64,000 bases of DNA from Peptococcaceae bacterium BRH_c8a (GCA_000961575.1 LADP01000001.1:1-64000); one strand, 5' to 3'. Shown: positions 20,597 to 30,789, counted from the stretch's first letter. Translations and numbers: made by a program. The notes: generated from the sequence alone by a model not told the origin.

Positions 20597-20632
20597 AAAA
20601 TAGGTATTGCATGTCAGGAAGGAGGCTAGCCG

Positions 20633-20917
20633 ATGGGTCGCTCCCTTAAGAAAGGCCCGTACTGTGAAGAAAGGCTCCTAGACCGGATTAAAACCATGAA
20701 CGATAAGGGCGAAAAAAGGGTTCTTAAGACCTGGTCGCGTCGTTCCACCATATTCCCTGAAATGATCGGCCACACCATAGCGGTACACGACGGTAGGAAA
20801 CACGTACCCGTTTACGTCACCGAAGATATGGTAGGACATAAACTGGGCGAGTTCGCTCCCACCAGGATGTTTAGGGGACACGGTTCACACGTTGAACGGT
20901 CGAGCGCATTAAAATAG
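20633..20917 (+). CDS. rpsS: 30S ribosomal protein S19
   Basis: S19 (94 residues) binds the head of the small subunit with S13. It has [11 protein letters not shown] and the [24 protein letters not shown] block. ATG follows AAGGAGG. Confidence 0.98.
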   Translation: MGRSLKKGPYCEERLLDRIKTMNDKGEKRVLKTWSRRSTIFPEMIGHTIAVHDGRKHVPVYVTEDMVGHKLGEFAPTRMFRGHGSHVERSSALK

Positions 20918-21026
20918 TTTTTAAAATATTGTGTTTGAAAGCAGCACGGCACCTTATCAAATTAGAAACGGATTCTGTGTTGACTTTTCAAATATCCTCA
21001 GTGAAGCAAAAAAAGGGGATGATACT

Positions 21027-21371
21027 ATGCCAGAAGCAAAGGCGGTAGCCAATTATTTACGCATCTCCCCGCGCAAAGTGCGACAGGTAGTCGACCTCAT
21101 CAGGGGTAAGGATGTTGAAGAGGCTCTGGCCATACTCAAGTTTACACCCAAAAGGGCCTCCGCACCAATAACCAAGGTGGTCAATTCGGCCGCTGCTAAC
21201 GCGGAGCACAATTATGAAATGAATAAAGAAGATCTATACGTGGCTGCCTGCTACGTAGACCAGGGACCGACCCTGAAGCGGTGGAAGCCCAGAGCTATGG
21301 GCCGCGCCGACGTGCTACGCCACCGTACCAGTCACATAACAGTGATTCTGAAGGAGAAAAAGGAGGGCTAG
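21027..21371 (+). CDS. rplV: 50S ribosomal protein L22
   Basis: L22 lines the exit tunnel and binds all 23S domains. The 114-residue form from the ATG at 21027 ([20 protein letters not shown]) has the family length. An upstream in-frame start at 20931 would add 32 residues without similarity. The tunnel loop carries the usual [18 protein letters not shown]. The 109-base spacer after rpsS shows no clear structure. Confidence 0.96.
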   Translation: MPEAKAVANYLRISPRKVRQVVDLIRGKDVEEALAILKFTPKRASAPITKVVNSAAANAEHNYEMNKEDLYVAACYVDQGPTLKRWKPRAMGRADVLRHRTSHITVILKEKKEG

Positions 21372-21372
21372 C

Positions 21373-22038
21373 GTGGGGCAGAAAGTAAACCCGAAGGGGT
21401 TGCGCATCGGCATCATTAGAGATTGGGATGCCAAGTGGTTCGCGGACAAGAAAAGCTTTGCCGGGCTTCTTAAAGAAGACCAGGACGTGCGTAAGTATAT
21501 CAAGAAAAAACTGTTCGCTGCCGGCATAGCCCGGATCCAGATTGAACGGGCGGCCAACAAAATGAAGGTTTCTATCCACACCGCCAAGCCGGGCATCGTC
21601 ATCGGCCGGGGCGGCACCGAGGTAGAGGCGCTACGCAAACAGCTGGAGAAAATGACCGGCAAGCAAGTTAACGTTAACATTGTTGAGATTAAGAGCCCGG
21701 AAACCGACGCTCAACTGGTGGCCGAAAACGTAGCCTCACAGTTGGTCAGAAGAATTGCGTTTCGGCGGGCTATGAAGCAAAGCGTGGGTCGTTCGATGCG
21801 GATGGGTGCCAAGGGTATCAAAATTGCCTGTGGTGGACGTCTGGGCGGCGCGGAAATCGCCCGCAGCGAGTGGTATAGCGAAGGCAAAGTGCCCTTGCAT
21901 ACACTGCGCGCCGATATCGACTACGGTTTTGCAGAGGCCAATACCACCTACGGTAAAATTGGTATTAAAGTTTGGATTTACAAAGGAGAAGTACTGCCGG
22001 AAGCCAGAAAGACAGCTGCCGGTAAAGGAGGCGAATAG
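21373..22038 (+). CDS. rpsC: 30S ribosomal protein S3
   Basis: S3 (221 residues) lines the mRNA entry and has helicase-like activity with S4. It has the KH domain with PGIVIGRGG and the C-terminal [14 protein letters not shown] segment. It starts with GTG at 21373, one base after the rplV stop. Confidence 0.98.
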   Translation: MGQKVNPKGLRIGIIRDWDAKWFADKKSFAGLLKEDQDVRKYIKKKLFAAGIARIQIERAANKMKVSIHTAKPGIVIGRGGTEVEALRKQLEKMTGKQVNVNIVEIKSPETDAQLVAENVASQLVRRIAFRRAMKQSVGRSMRMGAKGIKIACGGRLGGAEIARSEWYSEGKVPLHTLRADIDYGFAEANTTYGKIGIKVWIYKGEVLPEARKTAAGKGGE

Positions 22039-22043
22039 GCTCG

Positions 22044-22478
22044 ATGCTCATTCCGAAGAGGGTTAAATATCGCAAACAACGCCGCGGCGCCGACTTTAAA
22101 GGCAAGTCCAAGGGCGGAAACGACGTCCATTTCGGGGAGTACGGGCTGCAGGCATTAGAGTCGGGCTGGATTACCAACCGCCAGATCGAGGCTGCCCGTA
22201 TCGCTATGACCCGTTTTATTAAACGGGGCGGCAAAGTATGGATTAAAATATTTCCAGATAAACCAGTCACCAAAAAACCTGCCGAAACCCGCATGGGTAG
22301 CGGCAAGGGTGCTCCCGAATGGTGGGTGGCAGTGGTTAAACCAGGTCGGATTTTATTTGAACTGGCCGGGGTTGACGAAGAAACGGCCCGGGAAGCAATG
22401 CGCCTAGCCGCTCATAAGCTGCCCATCAAGACCAGGTTCGTAAGACGTGGGGAAGTAGGTGAGGCTAGTGAGGGGTAG
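22044..22478 (+). CDS. rplP: 50S ribosomal protein L16
   Basis: L16 contacts tRNA in the A site. The 144-residue protein starts [15 protein letters not shown] and has [27 protein letters not shown]. ATG follows AAAGGAGGCG at the end of rpsC. Confidence 0.98.
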   Translation: MLIPKRVKYRKQRRGADFKGKSKGGNDVHFGEYGLQALESGWITNRQIEAARIAMTRFIKRGGKVWIKIFPDKPVTKKPAETRMGSGKGAPEWWVAVVKPGRILFELAGVDEETAREAMRLAAHKLPIKTRFVRRGEVGEASEG

Positions 22479-22671
22479 GGAATTGCGTGAGCTTACCGAC
22501 CAGGAACTGGTGAAGAAAATGAACGACGCCAAGGACGAACTGTTCCGGCTGCGCTTTCAGCTGGCCACCGGACAGCTTGACAATGCCATGCGGATTAAAG
22601 AAGTACGCCGTAATATCGCCCGGGTCAAGACTGTTATCCGGGAAAGGGAAATCGGCATCGTCCGGGCGTAA
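22468..22671 (+). CDS. rpmC: 50S ribosomal protein L29
   Basis: L29 (67 residues) lies at the tunnel exit beside L23. It has [14 protein letters not shown] and [26 protein letters not shown] place the start at GTG 22468, which matches the usual family N-terminus; an in-frame GTG at 22459 would add three residues. Either start overlaps the end of rplP. Confidence 0.93.
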   Translation: MRGRELRELTDQELVKKMNDAKDELFRLRFQLATGQLDNAMRIKEVRRNIARVKTVIREREIGIVRA

Positions 22672-22715
22672 TAAAAAGCATTAAGTACCCGTTTTGAAAA
22701 AGGGGGTTAGCCGAA

Positions 22716-22979
22716 TTGGCTGAACGCAATATGCGCAAGGTCCGGACCGGTACCGTGGTCAGCAATAAAATGGAAAAAACAGTGGTTGTGTCGGTGGAAA
22801 GCACTGGCCGTCACCCAGTTTATGGCCGTACCATCCGGGTCTCGAAGAAATATAAGGCCCATGACGAAGAAAACGTCTGTAATATCGGTGACAGGGTTAG
22901 AATTATGGAAACCAGGCCCCTGTCCAAGGACAAACGGTGGCGCGTCGTGGAAGTGGTCCGCAAGACCGAACAGATTTAA
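22716..22979 (+). CDS. rpsQ: 30S ribosomal protein S17
   Basis: S17 (87 residues) is a primary 16S binder. It has the OB-fold blocks [14 protein letters not shown] and [19 protein letters not shown]. It starts with TTG at 22716 after AAAGGGGG. Confidence 0.97.
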   Translation: MAERNMRKVRTGTVVSNKMEKTVVVSVESTGRHPVYGRTIRVSKKYKAHDEENVCNIGDRVRIMETRPLSKDKRWRVVEVVRKTEQI

Positions 22980-23018
22980 CCGCCGCGGCTTCCACCGCCG
23001 TGTAAAGGAGGATGTCTG

Positions 23019-23387
23019 GTGATTCAAGTGCAAACCATGCTCAGGGTGGCGGACAATACAGGCGCCAAAAGGCTCATGTGCATCCGCGTTATGGGCGGTG
23101 CGCGACGCCGTTATGCCAGCCTTGGTGATATTATCGTTGCTTCTGTTAAGGAAGCTACACCGGGCGGCGTTGTTAAGAAAGGGGACGTCATCAAGGCCGT
23201 AATTGTACGGACCAAGAAGGAAGTCCGGCGCCCCGATGGCTCTTACATCAAATTTGACGAAAACGCCGCCGTGATTATTAAAGACGACGGGAGCCCCAAA
23301 GGAACCCGTATTTTCGGGCCGGTAGCCCGGGAACTGCGCGACCATGATTACATGAAGATTGTTTCCCTGGCTCCGGAAGTTTTGTAA
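23019..23387 (+). CDS. rplN: 50S ribosomal protein L14
   Basis: L14 (122 residues) sits at the subunit interface. It starts (GTG)[21 protein letters not shown] and ends with the conserved [23 protein letters not shown] at 23019 follows AAAGGAGG. Confidence 0.98.
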   Translation: MIQVQTMLRVADNTGAKRLMCIRVMGGARRRYASLGDIIVASVKEATPGGVVKKGDVIKAVIVRTKKEVRRPDGSYIKFDENAAVIIKDDGSPKGTRIFGPVARELRDHDYMKIVSLAPEVL

Positions 23388-23417
23388 CCATACGGCGCTA
23401 CAGGAGGTGTAACGGAT

Positions 23418-23744
23418 ATGTTGAAACCCAAGGTGCATGTGCGCAAAGGGGATACCGTACTGGTTATCCGCGGTAAGAGCGCCGGCAAAAAAGGAAAGGT
23501 GTTGGAAGTGCATCCCGCTAAATCACGGGTTGCCGTTGAAGGCGTTAACAAAATGAAACGTCATACCAAGCCAACCCGCCAGCTGCCCCAGGGCGGTATT
23601 ATGGAACGGGAAGCACCAATCCACAGCTCCAACGTGATGCTGTTTTGCACCAAATGCAATAAACCAACCCGGGTAGGTAAAAAAATTCAGGAAGACGGCA
23701 AAGCTATCCGCCAGTGCAAAAAATGCGGTGAACTGCTGAGCTAA
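23418..23744 (+). CDS. rplX: 50S ribosomal protein L24
   Basis: L24 is an assembly initiator with a KOW domain ([19 protein letters not shown]). The 108-residue protein also carries two CxxC pairs near the C-terminus (CTKC and CKKC), which suggests zinc binding. ATG follows AGGAGGTG. Confidence 0.97.
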   Translation: MLKPKVHVRKGDTVLVIRGKSAGKKGKVLEVHPAKSRVAVEGVNKMKRHTKPTRQLPQGGIMEREAPIHSSNVMLFCTKCNKPTRVGKKIQEDGKAIRQCKKCGELLS

Positions 23745-23767
23745 CCCGGCGGAAGGAGGGAAACGGT

Positions 23768-24310
23768 ATGCCTAGGCTTAAGGACAAATTCAGAAGCGAA
23801 GTAGTCAAAGCCATGATGGAAAGGTTTGGCTACAAAAATGTAATGCAAGTTCCCAGGCTGGAAAAAGTAGTTGTTAACATGGGCGTCGGCGAAGCCATCC
23901 AGAACAGCAAAATTATTGATAACGCCGTTAACGACATGACCATTATCACCGGCCAACGCCCGGTGGTTACCAAGGCTAAAAAGTCCATCGCCGCATTTAA
24001 GCTGCGTCAGGGCATGACCATCGGCTGCAAGGTAACCCTGCGTGGTGACCGCATGTATGAGTTCGTAGATCGGTTGTTCAGCATCGCGCTGCCGCGGGTG
24101 CGTGACTTTCGCGGCATTTCGCCCAAGTCCTTCGACGGACGAGGTAATTACAGCATGGGCGTTAAAGAACAACTCATCTTCCCTGAAATAGATTACGACA
24201 AAATTGACAAGGTCAGGGGTATGGACATCATCATCGTGACCACCGCCAAGACCGACGAAGAGGCGCGTGAACTGCTCCGCCTAATGGGGATGCCCTTTAA
24301 AGCGGCGTAA
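23768..24310 (+). CDS. rplE: 50S ribosomal protein L5
   Basis: L5 (180 residues) binds 5S rRNA. It has [36 protein letters not shown] and [21 protein letters not shown] follows GGAAGGAGGG. Confidence 0.98.
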   Translation: MPRLKDKFRSEVVKAMMERFGYKNVMQVPRLEKVVVNMGVGEAIQNSKIIDNAVNDMTIITGQRPVVTKAKKSIAAFKLRQGMTIGCKVTLRGDRMYEFVDRLFSIALPRVRDFRGISPKSFDGRGNYSMGVKEQLIFPEIDYDKIDKVRGMDIIIVTTAKTDEEARELLRLMGMPFKAA

Positions 24311-24317
24311 TAACAGT

Positions 24318-24372
24318 AATTAGTAATCAGTAGTCAGTAGTCAGTAGTCAGTAGTCAGTAGTCAGTAGTTTT
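24318..24372. repeat. Heptamer tandem array in the rplE-rpsZ spacer
   Basis: Five exact head-to-tail copies of TAGTCAG run from 24331 to 24365, with degenerate copies at both ends. It accounts for most of the 118-base spacer between rplE and the S14 gene. Confidence 0.9.
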
Positions 24373-24428
24373 AGACTAATGGCCGACGACTAAAAATCCA
24401 CCTCAAGATAAAGGAGGGAGGAAACGAA

Positions 24429-24614
24429 GTGGCCAAGAAATCCATGATTGCCAGTGCCCAACGCGAACCCAAGTTTCAAGTGCGGGGATACAATAGATGC
24501 AATATCTGCGGACGGCCCCGCGCTTATATTCGTAAGTTCGGGATCTGCCGGATTTGTTTCCGGGAGCTGGCTTACAGAGGAGAAATACCCGGTTTGAGGA
24601 AAGCCAGCTGGTAA
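24429..24614 (+). CDS. rpsZ: 30S ribosomal protein S14, zinc type
   Basis: This 61-residue protein is the short type Z S14 with zinc ligands in [20 protein letters not shown]. It starts with GTG at 24429 after AAAGGAGGGAGG. It occupies the usual S14 place between rplE and rpsH. Confidence 0.97.
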   Translation: MAKKSMIASAQREPKFQVRGYNRCNICGRPRAYIRKFGICRICFRELAYRGEIPGLRKASW

Positions 24615-24635
24615 AAGGAAGGAGGTTTTCTCGGG

Positions 24636-25034
24636 ATGGTTATGACTGATCCTGTTGCCGATTTTTTAACCCGTATCAGGAATGCAAATATGGTTTATCA
24701 TTCCACGTTAGAAGCCCCCGCCTCCAAGACGAAACGCGCTATTGCGTCGTTGCTTAAGGAAGAGGGTTTCATTAAGAACTTTGAATATATTGAGGATGGC
24801 AAACAGGGTGTGCTGCGTGTTTACCTCGGTTACAACCACGGTAAGGAACGGGTGATAACCGGATTAAAGCGCATATCCCGGCCTGGTTTGCGGGTCTACG
24901 CGCGTAAAGATTCCATCCCCAAGGTGCTGGGTGGGATTGGTATTGCCATAATTTCAACATCACAGGGGATTATGACCGATAAGAAAGCCCGCAAGCAAGG
25001 ACTCGGCGGAGAAGTAATCTGCTACGTCTGGTAA
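24636..25034 (+). CDS. rpsH: 30S ribosomal protein S8
   Basis: S8 (132 residues) organises the central domain of 16S rRNA and represses the spc operon in some bacteria. It has [18 protein letters not shown] and the C-terminal [13 protein letters not shown]. The ATG at 24636 follows GGAGG at a distance of about 13 bases; the ATG at 24642 is also possible. Confidence 0.97.
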   Translation: MVMTDPVADFLTRIRNANMVYHSTLEAPASKTKRAIASLLKEEGFIKNFEYIEDGKQGVLRVYLGYNHGKERVITGLKRISRPGLRVYARKDSIPKVLGGIGIAIISTSQGIMTDKKARKQGLGGEVICYVW

Positions 25035-25058
25035 ACAGGGAAACAGGAGGTGTAAGGC

Positions 25059-25604
25059 ATGAGCAGAATCGGCAAGAAACCTATCCTGCTTCCCGACAGC
25101 GTAAAAGCTGCAGTGGAGGGCAACACCGTCCGGGTCGAGGGTCCCAAGGGGAAGTTGGAGCAGGTTTTTCACCAGGATATGATTATTAAGCAAGTCGACG
25201 ACAAGACGCTGGTGGTGGAGCGGCCGTCGGATAATAAACTGCACAGGTCATTGCACGGTCTGACCCGCACTCTGATTAGTAACATGGTTCAAGGCGTTTC
25301 AGCCGGCTTCCAAAAGAACCTGGAACTTGTAGGCGTGGGTTACCGGGCGGCGTTGCAGGGCAATAAACTGGTCCTGACGGTGGGTTACTCGCACCCAGTG
25401 GAAATGGTCCCCCCGGAGGGGATTGAGATTGAGGTACCGGCAGTCACCAAGGTAGCAGTAAAAGGTATCGACAAGCAATTGGTGGGTGCAGTGGCGGCCA
25501 ACATCCGTGCAGTTAGAGAACCTGAACCTTATAAAGGCAAAGGTATCAAGTACGAAGGCGAGCGGATCCGTCGCAAGGTTGGTAAGGCCGGTGCCAAGCG
25601 TTAA
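25059..25604 (+). CDS. rplF: 50S ribosomal protein L6
   Basis: L6 (181 residues) lies near the factor-binding site. It has MSRIGKKPI, the [11 protein letters not shown] block and the C-terminal [25 protein letters not shown] follows AGGAGGTG. Confidence 0.98.
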   Translation: MSRIGKKPILLPDSVKAAVEGNTVRVEGPKGKLEQVFHQDMIIKQVDDKTLVVERPSDNKLHRSLHGLTRTLISNMVQGVSAGFQKNLELVGVGYRAALQGNKLVLTVGYSHPVEMVPPEGIEIEVPAVTKVAVKGIDKQLVGAVAANIRAVREPEPYKGKGIKYEGERIRRKVGKAGAKR

Positions 25605-25628
25605 TACAGGGTTAAGGAGTGAATCGGC

Positions 25629-25994
25629 ATGATTAACAAGCCCGACCGTAACGCGCTGCGTAAAAAGCGCCATCTGCGCGTCCGCAAAAAAACCAGCGGT
25701 ACGGCGGAAAGGCCGAGGTTGAACGTTTACCGCAGCCTAAACAATATATACGCCCAGATAATTAACGATGACCGGGGTGAAACCCTGGTGGCAGCATCCA
25801 CCCTTTCGACCGAATTAAAAGGCAAGGCTTCTGGTGGAAACCGGGACGCCGCGGTGGAAGTGGGCAAGCTAATCGCTGCCCGGGCCACAGAAAAGGGCAT
25901 CAAACAGGTTGTTTTCGACCGCTCCGGTTATCTCTATCACGGGCGCATCAAAGCTCTGGCTGATGCAGCCAGAGAAGGCGGCCTGGAGTTTTAG
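25629..25994 (+). CDS. rplR: 50S ribosomal protein L18
   Basis: L18 (121 residues) binds 5S rRNA. It has [23 protein letters not shown] and the C-terminal [26 protein letters not shown], split here only by convention. ATG follows AAGGAG. Confidence 0.97.
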   Translation: MINKPDRNALRKKRHLRVRKKTSGTAERPRLNVYRSLNNIYAQIINDDRGETLVAASTLSTELKGKASGGNRDAAVEVGKLIAARATEKGIKQVVFDRSGYLYHGRIKALADAAREGGLEF

Positions 25995-26031
25995 TTGTTT
26001 GAAGAATGTCCCAACGTAAGGAGGGGAATCG

Positions 26032-26547
26032 GTGTCAAAGTTTGATAAGCCAAAGTACGAGAAACCTCAATCTGAGTTTTCCGAAAAAGTAGTATTTATT
26101 AACCGCGTGGCCAAAGTGGTCAAGGGCGGCAGGCGCTTCAGCTTTTCGGCCCTGGTGGTCGTGGGCGACGGCAAAGGTCGGGTAGGCTCCGGATTAGGTA
26201 AAGCCGGCGAGGTGCCCGAAGCTATCCGCAAGGCCATTGAGGATGCCAAGAAGAACCTGGTGCAGGTGCCCCTAATCGGAACCACCATCCCCCACGAGGT
26301 TTTGGGCAGATTCGGTGCCGGTAAAGTGATGCTAAAGCCCGCTGCACCTGGTACCGGCGTAATAGCAGGCGGCCCGGTGCGGGCGATTATGGAATTGGCC
26401 GGCGTGAAGGACGTACTGTCCAAGTCGCTGGGTTCCAACAACGCCAACAACGTGGTTCGGGCGACATTAAGTGGTATTAAAAGCCTTAGAACGCCTGAAC
26501 AGGTAGCCCGCCTGCGGGGCAAAACAGTGGAAGAACTGCTTGGTTAG
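26032..26547 (+). CDS. rpsE: 30S ribosomal protein S5
   Basis: S5 (171 residues) is needed for decoding accuracy. It has [22 protein letters not shown] and [20 protein letters not shown], the site of spectinomycin contact. It starts with GTG at 26032 after AAGGAGGGG. Confidence 0.98.
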   Translation: MSKFDKPKYEKPQSEFSEKVVFINRVAKVVKGGRRFSFSALVVVGDGKGRVGSGLGKAGEVPEAIRKAIEDAKKNLVQVPLIGTTIPHEVLGRFGAGKVMLKPAAPGTGVIAGGPVRAIMELAGVKDVLSKSLGSNNANNVVRATLSGIKSLRTPEQVARLRGKTVEELLG

Positions 26548-26558
26548 GGGGTAGTGTT

Positions 26559-26738
26559 GTGAGTGAGTTAAAAATTACCCTGGTCAGGAGCCTGATCGGG
26601 CGGCCGGAACCTCAGCGGAGAACAGTACGCGCTTTGGGGCTGACCAAAACGAACAGTGTCGTGGTTCAGGAAGACACACCCCAAATCAGGGGTATGATTA
26701 ATAAAGTTACCCACCTGCTTAAAGTGGAAGAACAATAA
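26559..26738 (+). CDS. rpmD: 50S ribosomal protein L30
   Basis: A 59-residue protein translated from GTG at 26559: [16 protein letters not shown], then [15 protein letters not shown] and [16 protein letters not shown]. This is the usual size and pattern of bacterial L30. It lies 11 bases after rpsE and before the D repeats. Confidence 0.95.
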   Translation: MSELKITLVRSLIGRPEPQRRTVRALGLTKTNSVVVQEDTPQIRGMINKVTHLLKVEEQ

Positions 26739-26743
26739 GGATA

Positions 26744-26921
26744 GGGGACACACCTGCTGAAGAGTGGGTAATCCTCTGGGGAACAGGAATGTCCCCAACG
26801 TATGAAAGGGGACACACCCGCTGAAGTTCGGGTAGTCCTTTTAGGAAGGGAATGTCCCCGATCGGGATACTTGTAGGTTTAGCAATGTCCCTATTGAAAT
26901 GAGTCAGGGAATGTCCCCAAT
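26744..26921. repeat. Family D structured repeat, array D2
   Basis: Two full units (26744-26796 and 26808-26859, each GGGGACA to TGTCCCC) are followed by a degenerate third ending in GGGAATGTCCCC at about 26917. Inner stems differ in sequence but still pair: ACCC..GGGT, and CCTCTGGGG or CCTTTTAGG. It fills the 210-base rpmD-rplO spacer. Confidence 0.85.
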
Positions 26922-26948
26922 TGATGAAAGTTGTTAAGGAGGTGTACC

Positions 26949-27392
26949 ATGAACCTGCATGAACTGAAACCCACACCGGGTTCCAGGCCCAAGCCCACCC
27001 GCAAGGGTCAAGGTATCGGTTCCGGGCTGGGTAAAACCGCCGGGCGTGGGCACAATGGTCAAAATTCGCGCAGCGGTGGCGGCGTAAGGCCTGGTTTTGA
27101 AGGCGGTCAGATGCCTCTGCAGCGCCGGATGCCCAAACGCGGCTTCAGCAATGCTCCTTTCAAAAAAGAAATAGTGGCCATTAACCTGGATAAATTAAAC
27201 GGCTTCGAGAACGGTGCCGAGGTAACACCCGAAACCCTGCTTGAAGCCAAGGTCATCAAGAAAACGTCTGACGGAGTAAAAATTCTGGGTTCCGGGAACC
27301 TTGAAAAAGCCCTCACTGTTAGGGCCCACGCATTCAGCAAGTCTGCGGTGGAAAAAATCGAATCCGCAGGCGGCAAGGCCGAGGTGATATAA
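26949..27392 (+). CDS. rplO: 50S ribosomal protein L15
   Basis: L15 (147 residues) has the glycine-rich N-terminus ([20 protein letters not shown], then [11 protein letters not shown]) and the C-terminal [23 protein letters not shown] at 26949 follows AAGGAGGTG. Its stop codon abuts the secY start. Confidence 0.97.
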   Translation: MNLHELKPTPGSRPKPTRKGQGIGSGLGKTAGRGHNGQNSRSGGGVRPGFEGGQMPLQRRMPKRGFSNAPFKKEIVAINLDKLNGFENGAEVTPETLLEAKVIKKTSDGVKILGSGNLEKALTVRAHAFSKSAVEKIESAGGKAEVI

Positions 27393-28667
27393 TTGTCTTC
27401 ATTGGTGGATGGCCTAAAAGGGGCTTTTAAGGTTAGCGAACTGCGCACCAAGCTGTTGTTCACCCTGGCCATGATCTTCATTTTTAGACTGGGCGCACAT
27501 GTACCCGTCCCAGGCGTTGACGTGGTCAGGTTCAATGAACTCATAGCTGACGGCATGCTGTTTTCCTTTTTCGATGTCATATCTGGCGGTGCTTTTAAAG
27601 CTTTCTCGGTTTTCGCCATGAGTATCATTCCCTACATTAACGCCTCCATCATCATGAACCTGCTGACAGTGGTTATCCCACACCTGGAGAAGCTTTCCAA
27701 GGAAGGCGATGAAGGGCGTAAAAAGATATCCCAGTATACCCGTTACTTTACTGTTATTCTAGCCTTCTTGCAGGCAGTCGGGATGAGCGCACTGTTGAGT
27801 AAAACCGGTGCTCTCTCAACACCGGGATTCACTTCAATAGCCGTCATAGTAATTACTCTGGTGGCCGGTACCACGCTATTAATGTGGCTTGGTGAGCAGA
27901 TTACCGAGCGCGGTATTGGTAACGGTATATCGCTCTTGATATTTGCCGGTATCGTTAGTAGTCTGCCTCAGGGGATCATTAACCTTTACATGCAGTTTCA
28001 GGCCGGTACAATTAACGTATTTAGCCTGCTGCTCCTTGTAGTTATCGGCGCAGTGGTCATCGCTGCGATAGTTAGGGTAAACGAAGGGCAGCGCAGAATC
28101 CCGGTACAGTACGCCAAACGAGTGGTAGGACGCCGGGTATATGGCGGCCAGACCACGCATCTACCATTAAAAGTGAACCAGGCTGGTGTTATCCCAGTTA
28201 TTTTCGCTTCATCAATCTTGATGTTTCCGGAGCAAATTGCCTCCTGGTTTACCAATTCGGCGATAGCGCAATTTTACGTTAATTGGTTTGGTTGGGGTAG
28301 TGCCGCACACACGGCGTTTTATGCTCTTTTGATTATCGGCTTTACGTATTTCTATACCGCGGTGATTATGAACCCGGTGGATGTAGCCGATAACATTAAA
28401 AAATACGGCGGTTTCTTGCCGGGCATCAGACCTGGCCGGCCTACTGCGGAATACATTGCCCGGGTGATGAACCGCATAACCTTGGCCGGAGCGGTATTTT
28501 TAGCGATAGTTGCCATATTGCCAAACTTTATCTTGTTAGCCACACGCATACCCAATATCTATTTTGGTGGTACCGCCCTTTTGATTGTCGTCGGCGTGGC
28601 GCTTGACACGATGAAACAAATTGAATCCCACCTGCTAATGCGCAGTTACCAGGGATTCATTAAGTAG
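27393..28667 (+). CDS. secY: Preprotein translocase channel SecY
   Basis: SecY forms the protein-conducting channel in the cytoplasmic membrane. The 424-residue protein has ten predicted spans and typical blocks FRLGAHVPVPGVD, the GGAFKAFSVFAMSIIPYINA plug region, and the cytoplasmic loops GQRRIPVQYAKR and YGGFLPGIRPGRPTAEYI. It starts with TTG at 27393, directly after the rplO stop and behind GAGGTGAT. map follows after 17 bases; no adk lies between. Confidence 0.98.
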   Translation: MSSLVDGLKGAFKVSELRTKLLFTLAMIFIFRLGAHVPVPGVDVVRFNELIADGMLFSFFDVISGGAFKAFSVFAMSIIPYINASIIMNLLTVVIPHLEKLSKEGDEGRKKISQYTRYFTVILAFLQAVGMSALLSKTGALSTPGFTSIAVIVITLVAGTTLLMWLGEQITERGIGNGISLLIFAGIVSSLPQGIINLYMQFQAGTINVFSLLLLVVIGAVVIAAIVRVNEGQRRIPVQYAKRVVGRRVYGGQTTHLPLKVNQAGVIPVIFASSILMFPEQIASWFTNSAIAQFYVNWFGWGSAAHTAFYALLIIGFTYFYTAVIMNPVDVADNIKKYGGFLPGIRPGRPTAEYIARVMNRITLAGAVFLAIVAILPNFILLATRIPNIYFGGTALLIVVGVALDTMKQIESHLLMRSYQGFIK

Positions 28668-28684
28668 TCGGGAGTGTCGGAAAA

Positions 28685-29431
28685 ATGATCATCTGCAAAT
28701 CCGGTCAGGAACTGGCCTACATGCGGGAAGCCGGCAGGATTGTGGCGGGAGCTCTGGTTGAAGTATCCAAGGCCGTCAAGCCCGGGGTAACCACTGCGGA
28801 ACTGGACCGAATTGCCGAGGAATTCATTTTATCCAAGGGCGCCAAGCCGGCGTTTAAGGGTCTTTATGGTTTCCCCGCCACCATCTGTGCATCGGTTAAC
28901 GAACAGGTGGTGCACGGTATTCCCGGTTTAAAAAAACTGGCAAATGGAGATATTATCAGTATTGACGTTGGGGCGGAAATAAATGGTTATTTTGGCGATC
29001 ACGCCCAAACATTCGCAGTGGGCGATATAGCGCCGGATGTACTAAAGCTGATTGAAGTTACCAGGGATGCTCTGACCAAGGGCATCAACGCAGCCCGTGC
29101 CGGAAACCGGCTCTCCGATATATCGCATGCAGTGCAGACATACGTGGAAGAGAACGGTTTTTCTGTGGTCAGGGATTATGTGGGGCACGGTATCGGCACT
29201 AAAATGCACGAGGAACCCCAGGTACCTAACTTCGGTCGCCCCGGACGTGGTCCGAGGTTGAAACCGGGAATGACATTAGCATTAGAACCGATGGTGAACA
29301 TGGGCACCTACCAGGTGCATACCCTTACGGATAACTGGACAGTGGTTACGGGGGACGCCAAACCTTCCGCTCATTTTGAACATACCATCGCCATAACCGA
29401 CGGCGAGCCGTTGATTATGACCTTGGTTTAA
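28685..29431 (+). CDS. map: Methionine aminopeptidase, type I
   Basis: It removes the N-terminal methionine from nascent proteins. The 248-residue protein has the metal ligands in SIDVGAEINGYFGDHAQTF (two Asp), VGHGIGTKMHEEP (His), ALEPMV (Glu) and HFEHTIAI (second Glu). Its place after secY is as in other Gram-positive bacteria, but adk is absent. Confidence 0.97.
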   Translation: MIICKSGQELAYMREAGRIVAGALVEVSKAVKPGVTTAELDRIAEEFILSKGAKPAFKGLYGFPATICASVNEQVVHGIPGLKKLANGDIISIDVGAEINGYFGDHAQTFAVGDIAPDVLKLIEVTRDALTKGINAARAGNRLSDISHAVQTYVEENGFSVVRDYVGHGIGTKMHEEPQVPNFGRPGRGPRLKPGMTLALEPMVNMGTYQVHTLTDNWTVVTGDAKPSAHFEHTIAITDGEPLIMTLV

Positions 29432-29461
29432 ATCTACCGGCGGGTTCGGGAGAGTGAAGTG

Positions 29462-29764
29462 ATGGAAGGAAAAGCGGTTCCGGGCCAGTTAGTGGTTTCC
29501 ATGTCCGGCAGGGACAGCGGCAAAATATATCTGGTGATTAATTTCGAGGGTGACAGGTTCGTACGTGTTGTCGACGGGACACTCCGGCGGGTGGAAAACC
29601 CTAAAAAGAAGAACGTCAGGCATCTTAAATATTATCCTGTAGTCGCCGAAGAAATTGCCGAAAAGCTGAACTCAGGTGCGCGTGTTACCAATCCTGAGCT
29701 GCGGCGGGCCATTCAGCGTTTGGTGGATGACCATGAGAGAAAAAAAGATGAGGATAGGGGATAA
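29462..29764 (+). CDS. KOW-domain RNA-binding protein (L14e/L27e-like)
   Basis: A 100-residue basic protein between map and infA. It begins with a KOW-type fold (VPGQLVVSMSGRDSGKIYLVI) followed by a basic, coiled C-terminal half. A similar small KOW protein lies at this place in Bacillus (YbzG). The ATG at 29462 is nine bases after GGGAG; GTG at 29459 is also possible. The exact role is unknown; ribosome association is inferred. Confidence 0.8.
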   Translation: MEGKAVPGQLVVSMSGRDSGKIYLVINFEGDRFVRVVDGTLRRVENPKKKNVRHLKYYPVVAEEIAEKLNSGARVTNPELRRAIQRLVDDHERKKDEDRG

Positions 29765-29778
29765 CGTATAAGGAACGG

Positions 29779-29960
29779 GGACACACCGAAAGCGGTACGG
29801 GGACACACCGAAAGCGGTACGGGGACACACCGAAAGCGGTACGGGGACACACCTCAGTAAATAGGCATTCCTTTGAGGTCGAGGAATGTCCCCGATTGGA
29901 AGCCCTTTGAGGTCGAGTGAATGTCCTCGATTGAAACCCCATCTGGTATTCCTCTTGAAG
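29779..29960. repeat. Family D array D3 with 22-bp tandem repeats
   Basis: Three exact 22-base units begin GGGGACACACCGAAAGCGGT at 29777 and are followed by a fourth partial unit. A D-like tail with TTCCTTTGAGG and AATGTCCCCGATTG follows, with a further degenerate copy. It takes up most of the 215-base KOW-infA spacer. I see no gene here. Confidence 0.8.
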
Positions 29961-29979
29961 GAGGTTGGTTTTTAATCTA

Positions 29980-30204
29980 ATGTCAGGCAAGGACAAAGAC
30001 GTAATCGAAGTGGAAGGTACCGTAATTGAGCCGCTGCCGAACGCGATGTTCCGCGTAGAACTGCAGAATGGGCACAGGGTACTGGCTCACGTAAGCGGAA
30101 AAATAAGGATGAACTTTATCCGCATCCTGGCCGGAGACCGGGTCATGGTGGAACTCTCACCCTACGATTTAAGCAGGGGTAGGATTGTGTACCGCTACAA
30201 ATAA
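29980..30204 (+). CDS. infA: Translation initiation factor IF-1
   Basis: IF-1 (74 residues) is an OB-fold protein that blocks the A site during initiation. It has [21 protein letters not shown] and [19 protein letters not shown]. The ATG at 29980 gives the family N-terminus ([10 protein letters not shown]), although AAGGAGG is 15 bases away; a TTG at 29965 directly after that site is too close to use. Confidence 0.96.
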   Translation: MSGKDKDVIEVEGTVIEPLPNAMFRVELQNGHRVLAHVSGKIRMNFIRILAGDRVMVELSPYDLSRGRIVYRYK

Positions 30205-30233
30205 ATCAAACTGATACGGCAACCAAAACCTAA

Positions 30234-30380
<147 letters not shown>

Positions 30381-30399
30381 ACGGAGGTGTTGTTAAAGG

Positions 30400-30771
30400 A
30401 TGGCACGTATCGCGGGTGTCGATTTACCGCGGGATAAAAGGGCAGAGATTGGCCTTACCTACATCTATGGTATCGGCAAGCCCATGTCACAAAAAATTCT
30501 GGCCCAGTCCGGCATTAGTGTCGACACCAGGATTAGGGACTTGACCGAAGAAGAGGTAACCAGGCTGCGGGATATTATTGAAAAGAACTTCCGCGTCGAG
30601 GGTGATCTGCGCAGAGAGATTGCGCTGAACATTAAGCGGCTGATGGAAATTGGCTGTTACAGGGGCTTGCGCCACCGTCGTGGCCTGCCTGTACGCGGAC
30701 AGAATACCAAGAACAATGCCAGGACCCGTAAAGGTCCCAAGCGTACCGTAGGCGTACGTAGGAAGAAGTAA
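30400..30771 (+). CDS. rpsM: 30S ribosomal protein S13
   Basis: S13 (123 residues) bridges head and large subunit. It starts [20 protein letters not shown] and ends with [25 protein letters not shown] and basic tail. ATG follows a weak AAAGGA; GGAGGTG lies 17 bases upstream. Confidence 0.98.
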   Translation: MARIAGVDLPRDKRAEIGLTYIYGIGKPMSQKILAQSGISVDTRIRDLTEEEVTRLRDIIEKNFRVEGDLRREIALNIKRLMEIGCYRGLRHRRGLPVRGQNTKNNARTRKGPKRTVGVRRKK

Positions 30772-30789
30772 AGGGGGGGTCTGTAACTA

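Noticed and set aside
29777-29860. CRISPR array from the 22-bp repeats
   Set aside because: The units are directly adjacent with no spacers, and no cas genes are present.
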